Shown here: one piece after another, positions 9,898 through 18,789 of the stretch | Layout: each line of letters begins with the position of its first letter | Position numbering within the stretch: the first letter of the stretch is position 1 | Source: Acidithiobacillus sp. AMEEHan | GTDB taxonomy: Bacteria > Pseudomonadota > Gammaproteobacteria > Acidithiobacillales > Acidithiobacillaceae | DNA: 64,000 nucleotides | Direction: 5' to 3' | NCBI RefSeq assembly: GCF_030996345.1 | Contig: NZ_CP118747.1 | Coordinates: forward strand, 62,001-126,000 | Translations under genes and position numbers: made by a program | Notes under the pieces: generated by a model | Seen by the model: the letters and a program-made list of their open reading frames with translations, nothing else | What the model was told of the DNA's origin: nothing | Databases searched by the model: none

Positions 9898-11669
9898 TCA
9901 TGCGCGCGAAAGGCGGCCGAATGCCAACTGCGCTTCGTCCCCACTGGCCTCGTCTTCCAGACGCCACGCCCCACCACCCAACAGGCGCAGGCAACGCGAA
10001 TGGTAGCGCCAAAGGCTCGAGCGGTGACCGACGCTGATGATAGCAGAATTGGGAAGCTCATCAGCGAGTAGGCGATATAGCTCACCCTCGGCACGTTCGT
10101 CGAGGGCCGAACTTGCCTCATCCAAAAAGATCCAGCGCGGCTTTTGCAGCAGGATTCGGGCAAAGGCCAGGCGTTGCTGTTCGCCTAATGAGAGGGTGTG
10201 CGACCAAAGCCGGGTCTCCTCCATTTGCCCGATTAGGCTGCCCATACCTACCCGTTGCAGCGCTTCCCCCAGCACCTGATCACTGCCGTCCTCCAACCCA
10301 TAGGGGTAAACCAGCGCATCGCGCAACGTGCCCATGGGCAAATAGGGACGCTGCGGCAAAAAGAGCGGCCGCTCGGCAGCGGGCAGCCCCACCGAGCCAT
10401 CCCCATAGGGCCAGATGCCGGCCAACGCGCGAATCAGGGTACTCTTGCCGCTACCGGAAGCCCCATGATCAGCAGGTGTTCGCCCGCAGCCACGTGAAAT
10501 TGGAGTCCATGCACCAGCTCCCGCCCATCGGGCAGACGCACGTTGAGATTGGCAACCTCCAAGCGCGGGGTATCCCGCCGCTCGATATGGTAGTGCTTGT
10601 CCTGGATCTCATGCACTTCCTCCATAGACTGTCGAAAGAAGCGCAGACGATCGACTACCGCGTGCCAATTGGCCAAGGTCGTATAACTGCTGACGATGAA
10701 GGACAGCGCACCTTGCACCTGGGCGAAGGCGGACATGATCTGCTGCAGACCACCGACGCCAATTTCCTTGTTGACGAAATAGGCAGGCAGGCAAACGAGC
10801 AGCGGGAAGATCAGGGCAATCTGGCCATAGGCCGAGGTCCACCAGTTCAGGCGCATACTTCGCCAGATGATCCGCCAGAAATTGGCGTAGACCTCGGCGA
10901 AGCGTTGCCGGAAGTGCTTACCTTCCCGCTCCTCGCCGCCATAAAGGGCAACACTTTCACTGTTTTCCCGCAGACGCATCATGCTGAAACGGAAGTCGGC
11001 TTGATAGCGCTCCTGCATGAAATTGAGACGAATCAGGGGTCTGCCGATCAGGGCGGTGATAATGGTACCGAAAACCGAATAGATCAGCGCCGCCCAGACC
11101 AGATAACCAGGAATGGAAAAGGTCTGCCCACGGAAGGGGATCCAGATCATCGCCGACAGCTCCCAGAGCATGAAGATGAAGGTCCCCAGGGTCACTACCG
11201 AACTGAAGAGGCCGATAGCGATGTTGAGGGTCTGGCTGGTAAAGGAGGCCAGATCCTCACTGATACGCTGATCCGGGTTGTCGGTCCCATCGCCCAGCAC
11301 CTGCATGTGGTAGTAGGTGCGCCGCGCCAGCCAGGAATCCAAGTAGAAGTGGGTCAGCCAACGTCGCCAGCGGATGACCAGCATCTCCGTAAAGAAGCTC
11401 TGGGAGACCGCGGCAATGATGTAGCCCGTAGCCAAGCCGCAAAAAATGAAAATCTGCAGCCAAGCTGCGCTAGCTTGATAGTGTTGTAATGCGTTCCAAA
11501 GAAGTGCATACAACTGGGTGATACGGTAGGAAAAGAACACCATCAGCAGGTTGAGGCCGATGATCAGGGCAAGGACGCCGCGCGCCAGCCAACGATCCTC
11601 CGAACTCGTCCAATAGGGCTTGCTGATTTGCCATAGATCGCGAAAGAACTCGCGATTGAACTGCCGCAT
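9898..11669 (-). CDS. ABC transporter, SbmA/BacA/YddA-type permease-ATPase fusion, frameshifted
   Basis: The N-terminal part (411 aa) is an SbmA/BacA-like membrane domain starting MRQFNREFFRDLWQISKPYW. The C-terminal part (175 aa) is an ATPase domain with signature LSLGEQQRLAFAR and Walker B RWIFLDEASSALDE. The break falls inside Walker A: on the coding strand GGGG (plus-strand CCCC, 10461-10464) should be GGGGG, which would restore IMGASGSGKST. Repaired, the protein is about 590 residues, right for the family. Relatives export or import peptides, vitamin B12 or very-long-chain fatty acids, so the substrate is undetermined. The gene stands divergent from the DsrE gene. Confidence 0.88.
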
Positions 11670-11762
11670 ACTCGCTCTCCGCCTGTCTACCCAAGAAAAC
11701 CAGCCCCGGGCGCAGAATTTGCAAGGTTAAAGGGGCCAATCGATAGCGAAGAGGAGCATAGC

Positions 11763-12251
11763 ATGGCCGAAGACAAAAACCATTCACGTCGCCGCTTTCT
11801 CGGCGGCCTGGTCGCCGCAGGCGCGGCGTCGGCGGTGGCCGTAGCGGCACAGGGCCAGGGCATGGGAATGGGCATGATGGGCCCGTCGAAGAATAAGGTA
11901 GTCTATCAACTTAACCAGTCTGATCCGGCCTACATCCTTGACATTTTACACAGCGCAGCGGTGGTGCTGGAGCATTTCAACAACGACGTCGACATCGTCA
12001 TCGACTGTTTCGGCCCCGGCATTTGGCTCCTGGTCAAGGCCGAGAAAAATCACGAGCACTACAGCCAGTTCATTCGTGAACAGGTTTCCAGCCTACACAT
12101 GTACGGTGTGGTGTTTGCTGCCTGTGAACAGACCATGAAAACGATCAAGATCGGCAATGAAGATCTGATTTCCGAGGCCACTCCGGTATTCAGCGGTGCC
12201 GTCGAGCTCATCACCTTGCAGCAGAAGGGATACGCCTACATCGCTTGGTAG
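11763..12251 (+). CDS. Tat-exported DsrE-family protein
   Basis: 162 residues. The N-terminus carries a twin-arginine signal (SRRRFLGGLVAAGAASAVAVA, arginines 9-11), so the folded protein should be exported to the periplasm. A Met/Gly-rich linker (GMGMGMMG) follows, then a DsrE/DsrF-like domain (VVYQLNQSD, DVDIVIDCFGPGIWLL, MYGVVFAACEQTMK). A ribosome site GAGGAG precedes the ATG. DsrE proteins often relay sulfane sulfur or regulate sulfur metabolism. The cysteines at ACEQT and DCFGP are candidate persulfide carriers. It converges on the nitrilase gene with only 7 bp between stops. Confidence 0.85.
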   Translation: MAEDKNHSRRRFLGGLVAAGAASAVAVAAQGQGMGMGMMGPSKNKVVYQLNQSDPAYILDILHSAAVVLEHFNNDVDIVIDCFGPGIWLLVKAEKNHEHYSQFIREQVSSLHMYGVVFAACEQTMKTIKIGNEDLISEATPVFSGAVELITLQQKGYAYIAW

Positions 12252-12258
12252 CGGGCAG

Positions 12259-13095
12259 CTAGAGCCGGCGGTGCCGTAATGCCGGCAGGCGCGTGCGGAT
12301 CTGCGACAGTTGGCCAAGGTCCAGTTCCGCAAGGGCGATGCCCGCGCCCTTTTCCTGCAGGGCAAGGATCTGCCCCCAGGGATCGATGATCATGCTGTGC
12401 CCCCAGGTCTCCCGCCCGTTGGCATGCTTGCCCCCTTGGTCGGCAGCGAGAACGAAGGCTTGATTTTCTATGGCGCGGGCACGCAACAGCGTCTCCCAAT
12501 GGGCGCGTCCAGTCTGCACGGTGAAGGCGCTCGGCACGACCAGGAGCGATGCGCCTGCATAGTGGCGATAGAGTTCTGGGAAACGCAGATCATAACAGAT
12601 CGATAAACCAATTCCGCCCCAAGGACTCGCGACCAGCACTGGCTGGGCTCCTGGCATAATGGTCGCCGACTCGCGATAACTCTCACCGCCCGCAAGGTCC
12701 ACATCGAAAAGATGGATCTTGTCATAGCGCGCCTGCATTCTGCCTTGCGCGTCATAGACCAAGAGACTGGCGAAACAACGGCCATCCGGGGCGCGCAGGG
12801 GAATGCTGCCGCCCAGCAGCCAAATACCATATTGCGCCGCTTGTTCAGCCAGGAAGTCCTGAATGGGGCCTTGGCCCGGATCTTCCATGAGGGTCAATTT
12901 ATCGGTGTCGCGCTGCCCCATGAAGGCAAAGTTTTCCGGAAGCAGGACCAGCTTGGCGCCAGCGCTGCTGGCGTTGCGGATTGCCTCGCCTGCCGCCGCC
13001 AGATTTTGTTCGAGATTGGCACTGGATACCGTCTGAACGACCGCACACAGAAGTTTTCCTTCCGCCGTCCCCGGCCCCTGCGACGGGCCGTTCAT
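12259..13095 (-). CDS. Carbon-nitrogen hydrolase (Nit1 / omega-amidase-like)
   Basis: 278 residues of the nitrilase superfamily. The catalytic triad is visible: E54 (LPENF), K126 (RYDKIHLFD) and C167 (SICYDLRFPELYR). The ICYDLRFPELYR motif and GGESYRES are typical of the Nit1 branch, which hydrolyses deaminated glutathione, a repair job that fits the glutaredoxin and thioredoxin genes just upstream in the same operon. A generic omega-amidase role cannot be excluded. The start overlaps the trxC stop (ATGA). Confidence 0.9.
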   Translation of the reverse strand: MNGPSQGPGTAEGKLLCAVVQTVSSANLEQNLAAAGEAIRNASSAGAKLVLLPENFAFMGQRDTDKLTLMEDPGQGPIQDFLAEQAAQYGIWLLGGSIPLRAPDGRCFASLLVYDAQGRMQARYDKIHLFDVDLAGGESYRESATIMPGAQPVLVASPWGGIGLSICYDLRFPELYRHYAGASLLVVPSAFTVQTGRAHWETLLRARAIENQAFVLAADQGGKHANGRETWGHSMIIDPWGQILALQEKGAGIALAELDLGQLSQIRTRLPALRHRRL

Positions 13096-13523
13096 ACTCC
13101 CTGTCCGACGAGCCAGCGTTGGATATCGGCAGCACCCATGGCCCCGCTCTGCCGGGCCTGCTCACGCCCACCACGAAACAGCACCATGGTCGGAATCGAA
13201 CGAATCTGGTAGCGCGCCCCAGTCTCGCCATCCGCTTCGGTATTGAGCTTGGCAAAGAGACAGCGTCCCTGCATCTGCTGCGCAGCCTGGGCGAAGGCCG
13301 GCGCCATCATGCGACAGGGTCCACACCAGGGAGCCCAAAAATCCACCAGGACGGGCAAATCGTTGCGCCCAACGTAGCGTTGAAAGGCCGCGCCCTGCAA
13401 CTCCACCGGGTGGTCGGCAAAGAGTGGCTGGTGACACTTGCCGCACTTGGGATGCTGCCCCAAACGCTCCTGAGGAACCGCATTCACGGCACTGCAGTAG
13501 GGACAAACGATATGCATGCTCAT
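13092..13523 (-). CDS. trxC: Thioredoxin 2 with N-terminal zinc ribbon
   Basis: 143 residues. Two CXXC pairs at C7/C10 and C27/C30 form the zinc ribbon that separates TrxC from TrxA. The active site is WCGPC at C67/C70 (VDFWAPWCGPCRMMAP). It is a cytosolic disulfide reductase linked to oxidative stress. It sits between grxC and the nitrilase in a probable operon headed by an ArsR-type regulator, which suggests induction with the rest of that unit. Confidence 0.93.
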   Translation of the reverse strand: MSMHIVCPYCSAVNAVPQERLGQHPKCGKCHQPLFADHPVELQGAAFQRYVGRNDLPVLVDFWAPWCGPCRMMAPAFAQAAQQMQGRCLFAKLNTEADGETGARYQIRSIPTMVLFRGGREQARQSGAMGAADIQRWLVGQGV

Positions 13524-13532
13524 TACTCCCTT

Positions 13533-13790
13533 TCAGTTTCGCAACAGGGAATCCAGCTCTCCGCGCCGTTCCAGGGCGAATAAATCGTCGCAGCCGCCAA
13601 TATGGCGCTGGGCGATGAAGATTTGTGGCACCGTACGCCGACCGGCGGCAAGCTGAATCATTTCTGCACGGCGTTGCGGCTCCTGGTCCACCCAGATGAT
13701 CTGCGCCACGACATGTTTCTGCTGCAGCAACGCCAGAGCACGCCGGCAGTATCCGCAGGCATGGGTCGCATAGACGATGACTTCCGCCAT
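13533..13790 (-). CDS. grxC: Glutaredoxin 3
   Basis: 85 residues from the ATG at 13790, whose A overlaps the last base of the rhodanese stop (TAATG); an upstream in-frame start at 13823 would only add an unconserved extension. The active site is CGYC (C12/C15), a variant of the usual CPYC. RRTVPQIFI provides the conserved cis-proline region and IGGCDDL the glutathione-binding GG. It reduces glutathione mixed disulfides. Confidence 0.92.
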   Translation of the reverse strand: MAEVIVYATHACGYCRRALALLQQKHVVAQIIWVDQEPQRRAEMIQLAAGRRTVPQIFIAQRHIGGCDDLFALERRGELDSLLRN

Positions 13791-14209
13791 TACTTTTCCA
13801 CCGGCAGTCCGGCACTCCGCCATGCCTGGATCCCGCCCTTAAGACTATATACCTTCTGAAAACCTGCCTTGTGCAGAATCGACGCCGCCCGCGCCGAGCG
13901 CATGCCGCTCGCGCACTGGCAAATCACATGATGCTCCTGGTGTTTTTCCAGATCCTTGAGATATTTGTTCAATTCTCCGACGGGGATATGCTTGGCCGCC
14001 GGCAAGTGTCCACGCGACCACTCATTCTGCTCCCGGACATCGATCACCAAGGCATCGTGTTGGTTGATGAGCTGCACGGCACGCTCCGGAGTGATCTCTT
14101 CGATACCCGACAGTTTGCGGCTGAGCGGTCCCTTGAAAATCAGCACGAGAAAGCCCAAAGCCAGCAACAGCAGAGGCCAATGGGTAGACAACTCCGCACC
14201 TAGGTTCAC
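13790..14209 (-). CDS. Membrane-anchored rhodanese-like sulfurtransferase
   Basis: 139 residues. One membrane helix (about residues 10-26, WPLLLLALGFLVLIF) is followed by a single rhodanese domain with the Asp/Arg signature VIDVREQNEW and the active loop CASGMR, catalytic cysteine C99 (C-x4-R). It likely carries a persulfide at the membrane, on the cytoplasmic or periplasmic face depending on helix orientation. Together with the DUF2892 protein just upstream it looks like a split version of YgaP, which joins rhodanese and DUF2892 segments in one protein. Confidence 0.92.
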   Translation of the reverse strand: MNLGAELSTHWPLLLLALGFLVLIFKGPLSRKLSGIEEITPERAVQLINQHDALVIDVREQNEWSRGHLPAAKHIPVGELNKYLKDLEKHQEHHVICQCASGMRSARAASILHKAGFQKVYSLKGGIQAWRSAGLPVEK

Positions 14210-14212
14210 TGC

Positions 14213-14434
14213 TTATCTCCCACAGCTAGGGGCATCGCTGACTCCCATTTTATGCAGAATATTCACCAGCGGACAAAAGCCTGAGATGCCGCTCTGGAAG
14301 AGATTGAATCCGACAAAGAGGGTAAATACCAAAAACCACTCACTCACGAAGATCGGGCTGCTCGGCGCGCCGAGGGCAACGCTGAGGAACACAAAGGTAC
14401 CAGCCACTACCCGAACCCAATTTTCTGTCGTCAT
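14213..14434 (-). CDS. DUF2892 (YgaP-like) inner-membrane protein
   Basis: 73 residues with two hydrophobic segments (VRVVAGTFVFLSVALG and FLVFTLFVGFNLFQSG) followed by GFCPLVNILHKMG, the C-terminal signature of DUF2892. Such domains are commonly fused or adjacent to rhodaneses. It starts 1 bp after the RND pump stop and ends 3 bp before the rhodanese start, so it is almost certainly cotranscribed. The cysteines in GFCPL and APSCGR might handle sulfur; this is speculative. Confidence 0.88.
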   Translation of the reverse strand: MTTENWVRVVAGTFVFLSVALGAPSSPIFVSEWFLVFTLFVGFNLFQSGISGFCPLVNILHKMGVSDAPSCGR

Positions 14435-14435
14435 T

Positions 14436-17400
14436 TCAGGACACTCCCTGCGCCTTGCGCTCTAGATGCCGCTCCCACAGAAAATAGAGCAGCGGAATCA
14501 CGATCAACGTCAACATGGTGGAGGCGAAGGTACCAAAAATCAAGGACACCGCCAGCCCACCAAATACCGGATCGGTAACCATGATTGCCGAGCCAAACAT
14601 AATGGCCAGCGCGGTCAGCAAAATGGGGCGAAAACGCACGGCACCCGCCTCAATCACGGCTTCGTCCAAAGGATAGCCCTCACGCCGATACTCGATAATG
14701 AAATCGATCAGCAGCAGGGAGTTCCGCACGACCACCCCCGCCAAGGCGATGACGCCGATCATCGACGTCGCGTTGAAAGGGGTATTCAACAGCCAGTGAC
14801 CGGGAAAGACACCGACCAGGGTCAGAGGAATCGCGCCCATTACGATGATCGGCATGATGAACGACTGATAATAGGCCACCAGCATCAGGTAAATGAACAC
14901 CAGAGCGACGATGAATGCCGCGCCCAGATCGCGGAAGACGTCCAGAGTCAGGCGCATGTCACCACCCCAAAGGATCTGGTAATGGGTAATGTCATTCGGC
15001 TGTGCCGGCATGAAACCGAGGTTACCCGTCTGTAGACGCACACCGTCCAGGGTTTTACCGTCCAGCATGGCATTCAAGGTATAGGTGGCATAGACCGGGC
15101 TGGAACCCAGCAAATCTCCGGTGACATAAACCACATCATGCTGATCACGATCGACAATCGGCTTGGCCTGGGTCGTTTTTTCGATCGAAACGATGCTCGC
15201 CAACGGCACCTGTTGTCCCGCCTGATTGCGGATACGCAGGCTCAATATCTGCGACTCCCAGGCGCGATCAGCGGGAGGTACGCGAAGAATGATATCCACC
15301 GGCTCACGTGCGCTGGGAACGGCAAGGGTACCGATCTTGGTCCCGGCAATGTAATCGTGCACCAGCTCTGCCACCTCTGCGGGCGCGACCCCGGCCAACA
15401 TCGCCTTTTCCGTCAGGACGTGAATGCGATATTCGGGAACCGTCCCGGTGACCGAATCGTCGACATTGATCATGTCGTAGATCTTGCGGAAGCGCTGTTC
15501 GACCTGACCCGCCAGCCGCCGCAGTTTGTCGTAGTCGGGACCATAGAGCTCCGCCACCACCTGGGCACGTACGGGCGGTCCGGGCGGCACCTCGAAGAGC
15601 TTGATCACCGTACCAGGGAAACGTTGCTGCAGCGGCGCGATCTTGTGGTAGATATCGACGCCGATCGCATGCGACATCGGGCGCTCGCTGCGCGGCACCA
15701 AATTGACCTGGATCTGCGCATAGTTACTGCCTTCGCGCATCATGTCACCACGCACCAGCCCGGCAAAATCCACCGGCGCAGAACGCCCCACGTAGTTCTG
15801 GAAATTTTCAACATACGGATTTTGTGCCAGCACCTGCCCGATCGCTTGCACCACCCGCCCGGTCTGGGCGAGTGCCGTACCGGCCGGGGTGTCGACCTGA
15901 ATCATGAAATCGCTGACATTGCCCGCTGGCAACATCTTGACATTGACCCCAAGGGGGCTCAGGGGACCATTCATGCCGGAGGGGCGGACAAACTGCCAAG
16001 CCGGCATCAACATGGCAAGGAGGAGCAGCACGATGACCACCAGGAAGAAAAGATTACGCCGCCTGCTGGAGCGCAACAGGGGGGTGAAGACCCGCAGATA
16101 CGCATGCTGTAGCGCATCCCGTTGCGGCTGCCCGTGCTCATGCTGCTGATGCACTGCAACATGCCGTTCTGCCTTGCCCCGCAGAAAGCGGTAAGCCCCC
16201 CAGGGAACCACGGTGTAGGCGAGCAGCACCGAGGCGATCATGGCAATGGGAACAAAGATCGGGATAGGCAGCATGAACGGCCCCATCATGCCGGTGACGA
16301 AGGCCATTGGCACAAAGGCCAGGATCACCGCCAGGGTGGCAATATTGGTCGGATTGCCGATCTCGTTGGTGGCCAGCACCACCTTATCGGCAAAACTCCG
16401 CTTTTCGCCGCCATGACTGAGGTGGCGATGGATGTTTTCGATGACGACGATGCCACCATCCACCAACAGACCAAGCGAGAGAATCAAGGCGAAGAGGGTG
16501 ATGCGATTGATGGTCTGCCCGAGGATCCAGCCAATTCCCAGCACCACTCCGAGGGTGAGGGGCACCGTGAGAATGACGATACCCGCTTCGCGCCATCCGA
16601 GAAAGATCAGCAGGATGACGGCGACCACGCCCACCGCAATACTCAAATGCTCGAAGAGGGTGCTCACCGCATCGTCGGCGCGCGCGCCGTAGTCGCGCGT
16701 GACGGATACATGCACCCCCTGCGGAATGGCTTCTGCTTCGAGACGCTGCAACTTGGCCTTGAGAGCATCGGCAACCACCACGGCATTGGTTCCCGGTCGT
16801 TTTGCCAGGGTGATGGTGACTGCCGGCATACTGCTACCCGCCGGTAGCCCGAGGTCATTGGCCGGACCGGTGTTATTGGTCACCAGGGTGTTGGTCTCTG
16901 CCGCCCCCTCTTCTACCCGCGCCACGTCATGCAGATAGATGGGCCGGTTGTCGTGGGAGCCAATGATCACATCACCCACCGCCGAGGCCGAACCGAGCGC
17001 CGCATTGACCCGCAGGGGAATGCGCTGGTTATTGGCGACCAGATGTCCCGCAGGCATCACCAGATTGCTGCCCTGCAACGCCTGCTTCAGTTGCGATAGG
17101 CTTACTCCACTACTGGCGAGCTTTTGCGGATCGATCCAAATGTTCACTGCCTGTCGGGCGCCACCAATCAACTCGGCATTGGCCACGTCGGGCACATTCT
17201 GCAACTGATCCATGACGCGCATGGCCACGGCACGCAGTTGTACCTGATCCAAATGCACGGAGCTCAAGGTGACATCGAGGATAGGAACATCGTTGATGCC
17301 GATGGACTTGACCAGCGGCTGCTTGGTCCCTGGCGGCATGCGATCGATATTGCGACTGAGCTGGTTGTAAACCTCGAGGAGGCTCTTTTCCTCGTTGGCA

Positions 17401-17723
17401 CCGACCTGGAACTGCACGGTGACGATGCCCATGTCATTCACTGCATAGCCATAGGTGTGATGCACGCCGGGCAGAGAGGCCATCAACGCCTCTAGCGGGC
17501 GCACCACGAGGTTATGTATTTCCTCGCTGTTGGAGCCCGGACGCATGACGAAGATCTCCGCTGCTGGCACGACGATTTCCGGGTTGTACAGACGCGGAGT
17601 TACCAGCACCGCCATCGCCCCAAACAGGGCGATCGCGAGCATGATCAATACCGTGATCTTGGAACGATAAAAGCCGCTGGCCAGGCGACCGGCCAGATTC
17701 ATCTTTGCTGCATTCTCAGTCAT
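14436..17723 (-). CDS. RND-family efflux pump, inner-membrane subunit
   Basis: About 1095 residues from the ATG at 17723, which overlaps the adaptor stop by 8 bp. It has the RND pattern of TM1 (ITVLIMLAIALFGAMAVLV), a large periplasmic loop, a TM block with LSLGLLVDGGIVVIENI (the TM4 proton-relay region, showing one Asp where drug pumps of the AcrB type have two), and a second periplasmic loop and TM block. The first loop carries NPEIVVPAAEIFVMRPGSNSEEI. It belongs to the broad HAE1/HME group; the substrate is not readable from sequence. It forms a tripartite system with the two preceding genes. Confidence 0.93.
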   Translation of the reverse strand: MTENAAKMNLAGRLASGFYRSKITVLIMLAIALFGAMAVLVTPRLYNPEIVVPAAEIFVMRPGSNSEEIHNLVVRPLEALMASLPGVHHTYGYAVNDMGIVTVQFQVGANEEKSLLEVYNQLSRNIDRMPPGTKQPLVKSIGINDVPILDVTLSSVHLDQVQLRAVAMRVMDQLQNVPDVANAELIGGARQAVNIWIDPQKLASSGVSLSQLKQALQGSNLVMPAGHLVANNQRIPLRVNAALGSASAVGDVIIGSHDNRPIYLHDVARVEEGAAETNTLVTNNTGPANDLGLPAGSSMPAVTITLAKRPGTNAVVVADALKAKLQRLEAEAIPQGVHVSVTRDYGARADDAVSTLFEHLSIAVGVVAVILLIFLGWREAGIVILTVPLTLGVVLGIGWILGQTINRITLFALILSLGLLVDGGIVVIENIHRHLSHGGEKRSFADKVVLATNEIGNPTNIATLAVILAFVPMAFVTGMMGPFMLPIPIFVPIAMIASVLLAYTVVPWGAYRFLRGKAERHVAVHQQHEHGQPQRDALQHAYLRVFTPLLRSSRRRNLFFLVVIVLLLLAMLMPAWQFVRPSGMNGPLSPLGVNVKMLPAGNVSDFMIQVDTPAGTALAQTGRVVQAIGQVLAQNPYVENFQNYVGRSAPVDFAGLVRGDMMREGSNYAQIQVNLVPRSERPMSHAIGVDIYHKIAPLQQRFPGTVIKLFEVPPGPPVRAQVVAELYGPDYDKLRRLAGQVEQRFRKIYDMINVDDSVTGTVPEYRIHVLTEKAMLAGVAPAEVAELVHDYIAGTKIGTLAVPSAREPVDIILRVPPADRAWESQILSLRIRNQAGQQVPLASIVSIEKTTQAKPIVDRDQHDVVYVTGDLLGSSPVYATYTLNAMLDGKTLDGVRLQTGNLGFMPAQPNDITHYQILWGGDMRLTLDVFRDLGAAFIVALVFIYLMLVAYYQSFIMPIIVMGAIPLTLVGVFPGHWLLNTPFNATSMIGVIALAGVVVRNSLLLIDFIIEYRREGYPLDEAVIEAGAVRFRPILLTALAIMFGSAIMVTDPVFGGLAVSLIFGTFASTMLTLIVIPLLYFLWERHLERKAQGVS

Positions 17724-18789
17724 GCGCAGCCCCAGCACTCTCGATACGGTCGCCGTTGTTGACCGCTTCGGTGTTGCTGACGACGATTCGCTCGCCGGCG
17801 CTCAAACCCGCCAAGATTTGGACCTGATCACCGATCGTCTGGCCCGGACGCACCATACGATACTCTGCCACGCCCTTGGAATTGACGACGAAGACGCCGG
17901 GGATGCCGGCCCGGTTGAGCAGCGCTCTCTGCGGGATACGCAGCGTTGTTGTTTCACTGACCTGGGGAATCTGCACCTGCACAAAAGCCCCCGCCTGGAT
18001 GTCACTGCCAGCAGGCAGGCTCAGCTTCACCAGATGGCTGTGGGTCACCGGATCGGCTACCGGCACCAGATCGCGCACCGTTGCCGTCAGCGACTTACCG
18101 TCATTATCGACGATGAGCTGTTGACCGACGTGGAGGGCGGCAAAGGCTGCACTGCCGACACTGCAATCGATCTCGAGTTGCTGCGGATTGGCCAGGCTCA
18201 GGACCGGACGACCGGGGGCAACCAGATCACCATTTTGCAGATACTTTTCCGTGATCACACCGGCAAAGGGCGCCGTTACCCGCGCATAGCGCAGCTGGGC
18301 GGCAGCGCTGCCAGTGCCAGCGCGCGCCGCGGCAACTTGCGCTTTGGCCATCTGATACTGGCTCTGTACCTGATCCCACTGCTTTTGTGGGATGGCCTGG
18401 GCATCGTAAAGCTTCTTGAAGCGATTGTAGTTGGACTGGGCATCCGCGAAATTGGCCTCGGCCTGGGCGAGGCCCGCCTGCGCCTGCGCCACTTGACTAT
18501 CGACATCCGCTGGATCCACCTGAAAGAGCAACTGGCCCGGACGCACGAACTCACCCACACGTACCTGCAGGCCGCGTAGATAGCCACTCAAACGCGAACC
18601 CAACTGTATCTGCTGACTGGCCATGACCGTGCCCGGCACCGTCTCGTAGCCTAGCCCCTTGCCGGCGGTGAGGGTAAGGGTCTGCGCCTGCACCGCCTCG
18701 CCGGCGGCGGCGGCATGTGGGGGCTTTTGCCCACAACCCGCCAAGCCCAAACTCAGGATGATTCCGACCGTCAAAAGCTCTTTCTTCAC
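17716..18789 (-). CDS. RND efflux periplasmic adaptor lipoprotein (HlyD/AcrA family)
   Basis: 357 residues. The start codon is GTG at 18789, overlapping the TolC-like gene stop (GTGA). A lipobox LAGC puts the acylated cysteine at C19. The coiled-coil hairpin is rich in Ala/Gln (QVAQAQAGLAQAEANFADAQ), flanked by lipoyl-like segments (LRGLQVRVGEFVRPGQLLFQVD and APFAGVITEKYL). It bridges the RND pump and the outer-membrane channel. Confidence 0.93.
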   Translation of the reverse strand: MKKELLTVGIILSLGLAGCGQKPPHAAAAGEAVQAQTLTLTAGKGLGYETVPGTVMASQQIQLGSRLSGYLRGLQVRVGEFVRPGQLLFQVDPADVDSQVAQAQAGLAQAEANFADAQSNYNRFKKLYDAQAIPQKQWDQVQSQYQMAKAQVAAARAGTGSAAAQLRYARVTAPFAGVITEKYLQNGDLVAPGRPVLSLANPQQLEIDCSVGSAAFAALHVGQQLIVDNDGKSLTATVRDLVPVADPVTHSHLVKLSLPAGSDIQAGAFVQVQIPQVSETTTLRIPQRALLNRAGIPGVFVVNSKGVAEYRMVRPGQTIGDQVQILAGLSAGERIVVSNTEAVNNGDRIESAGAAHD

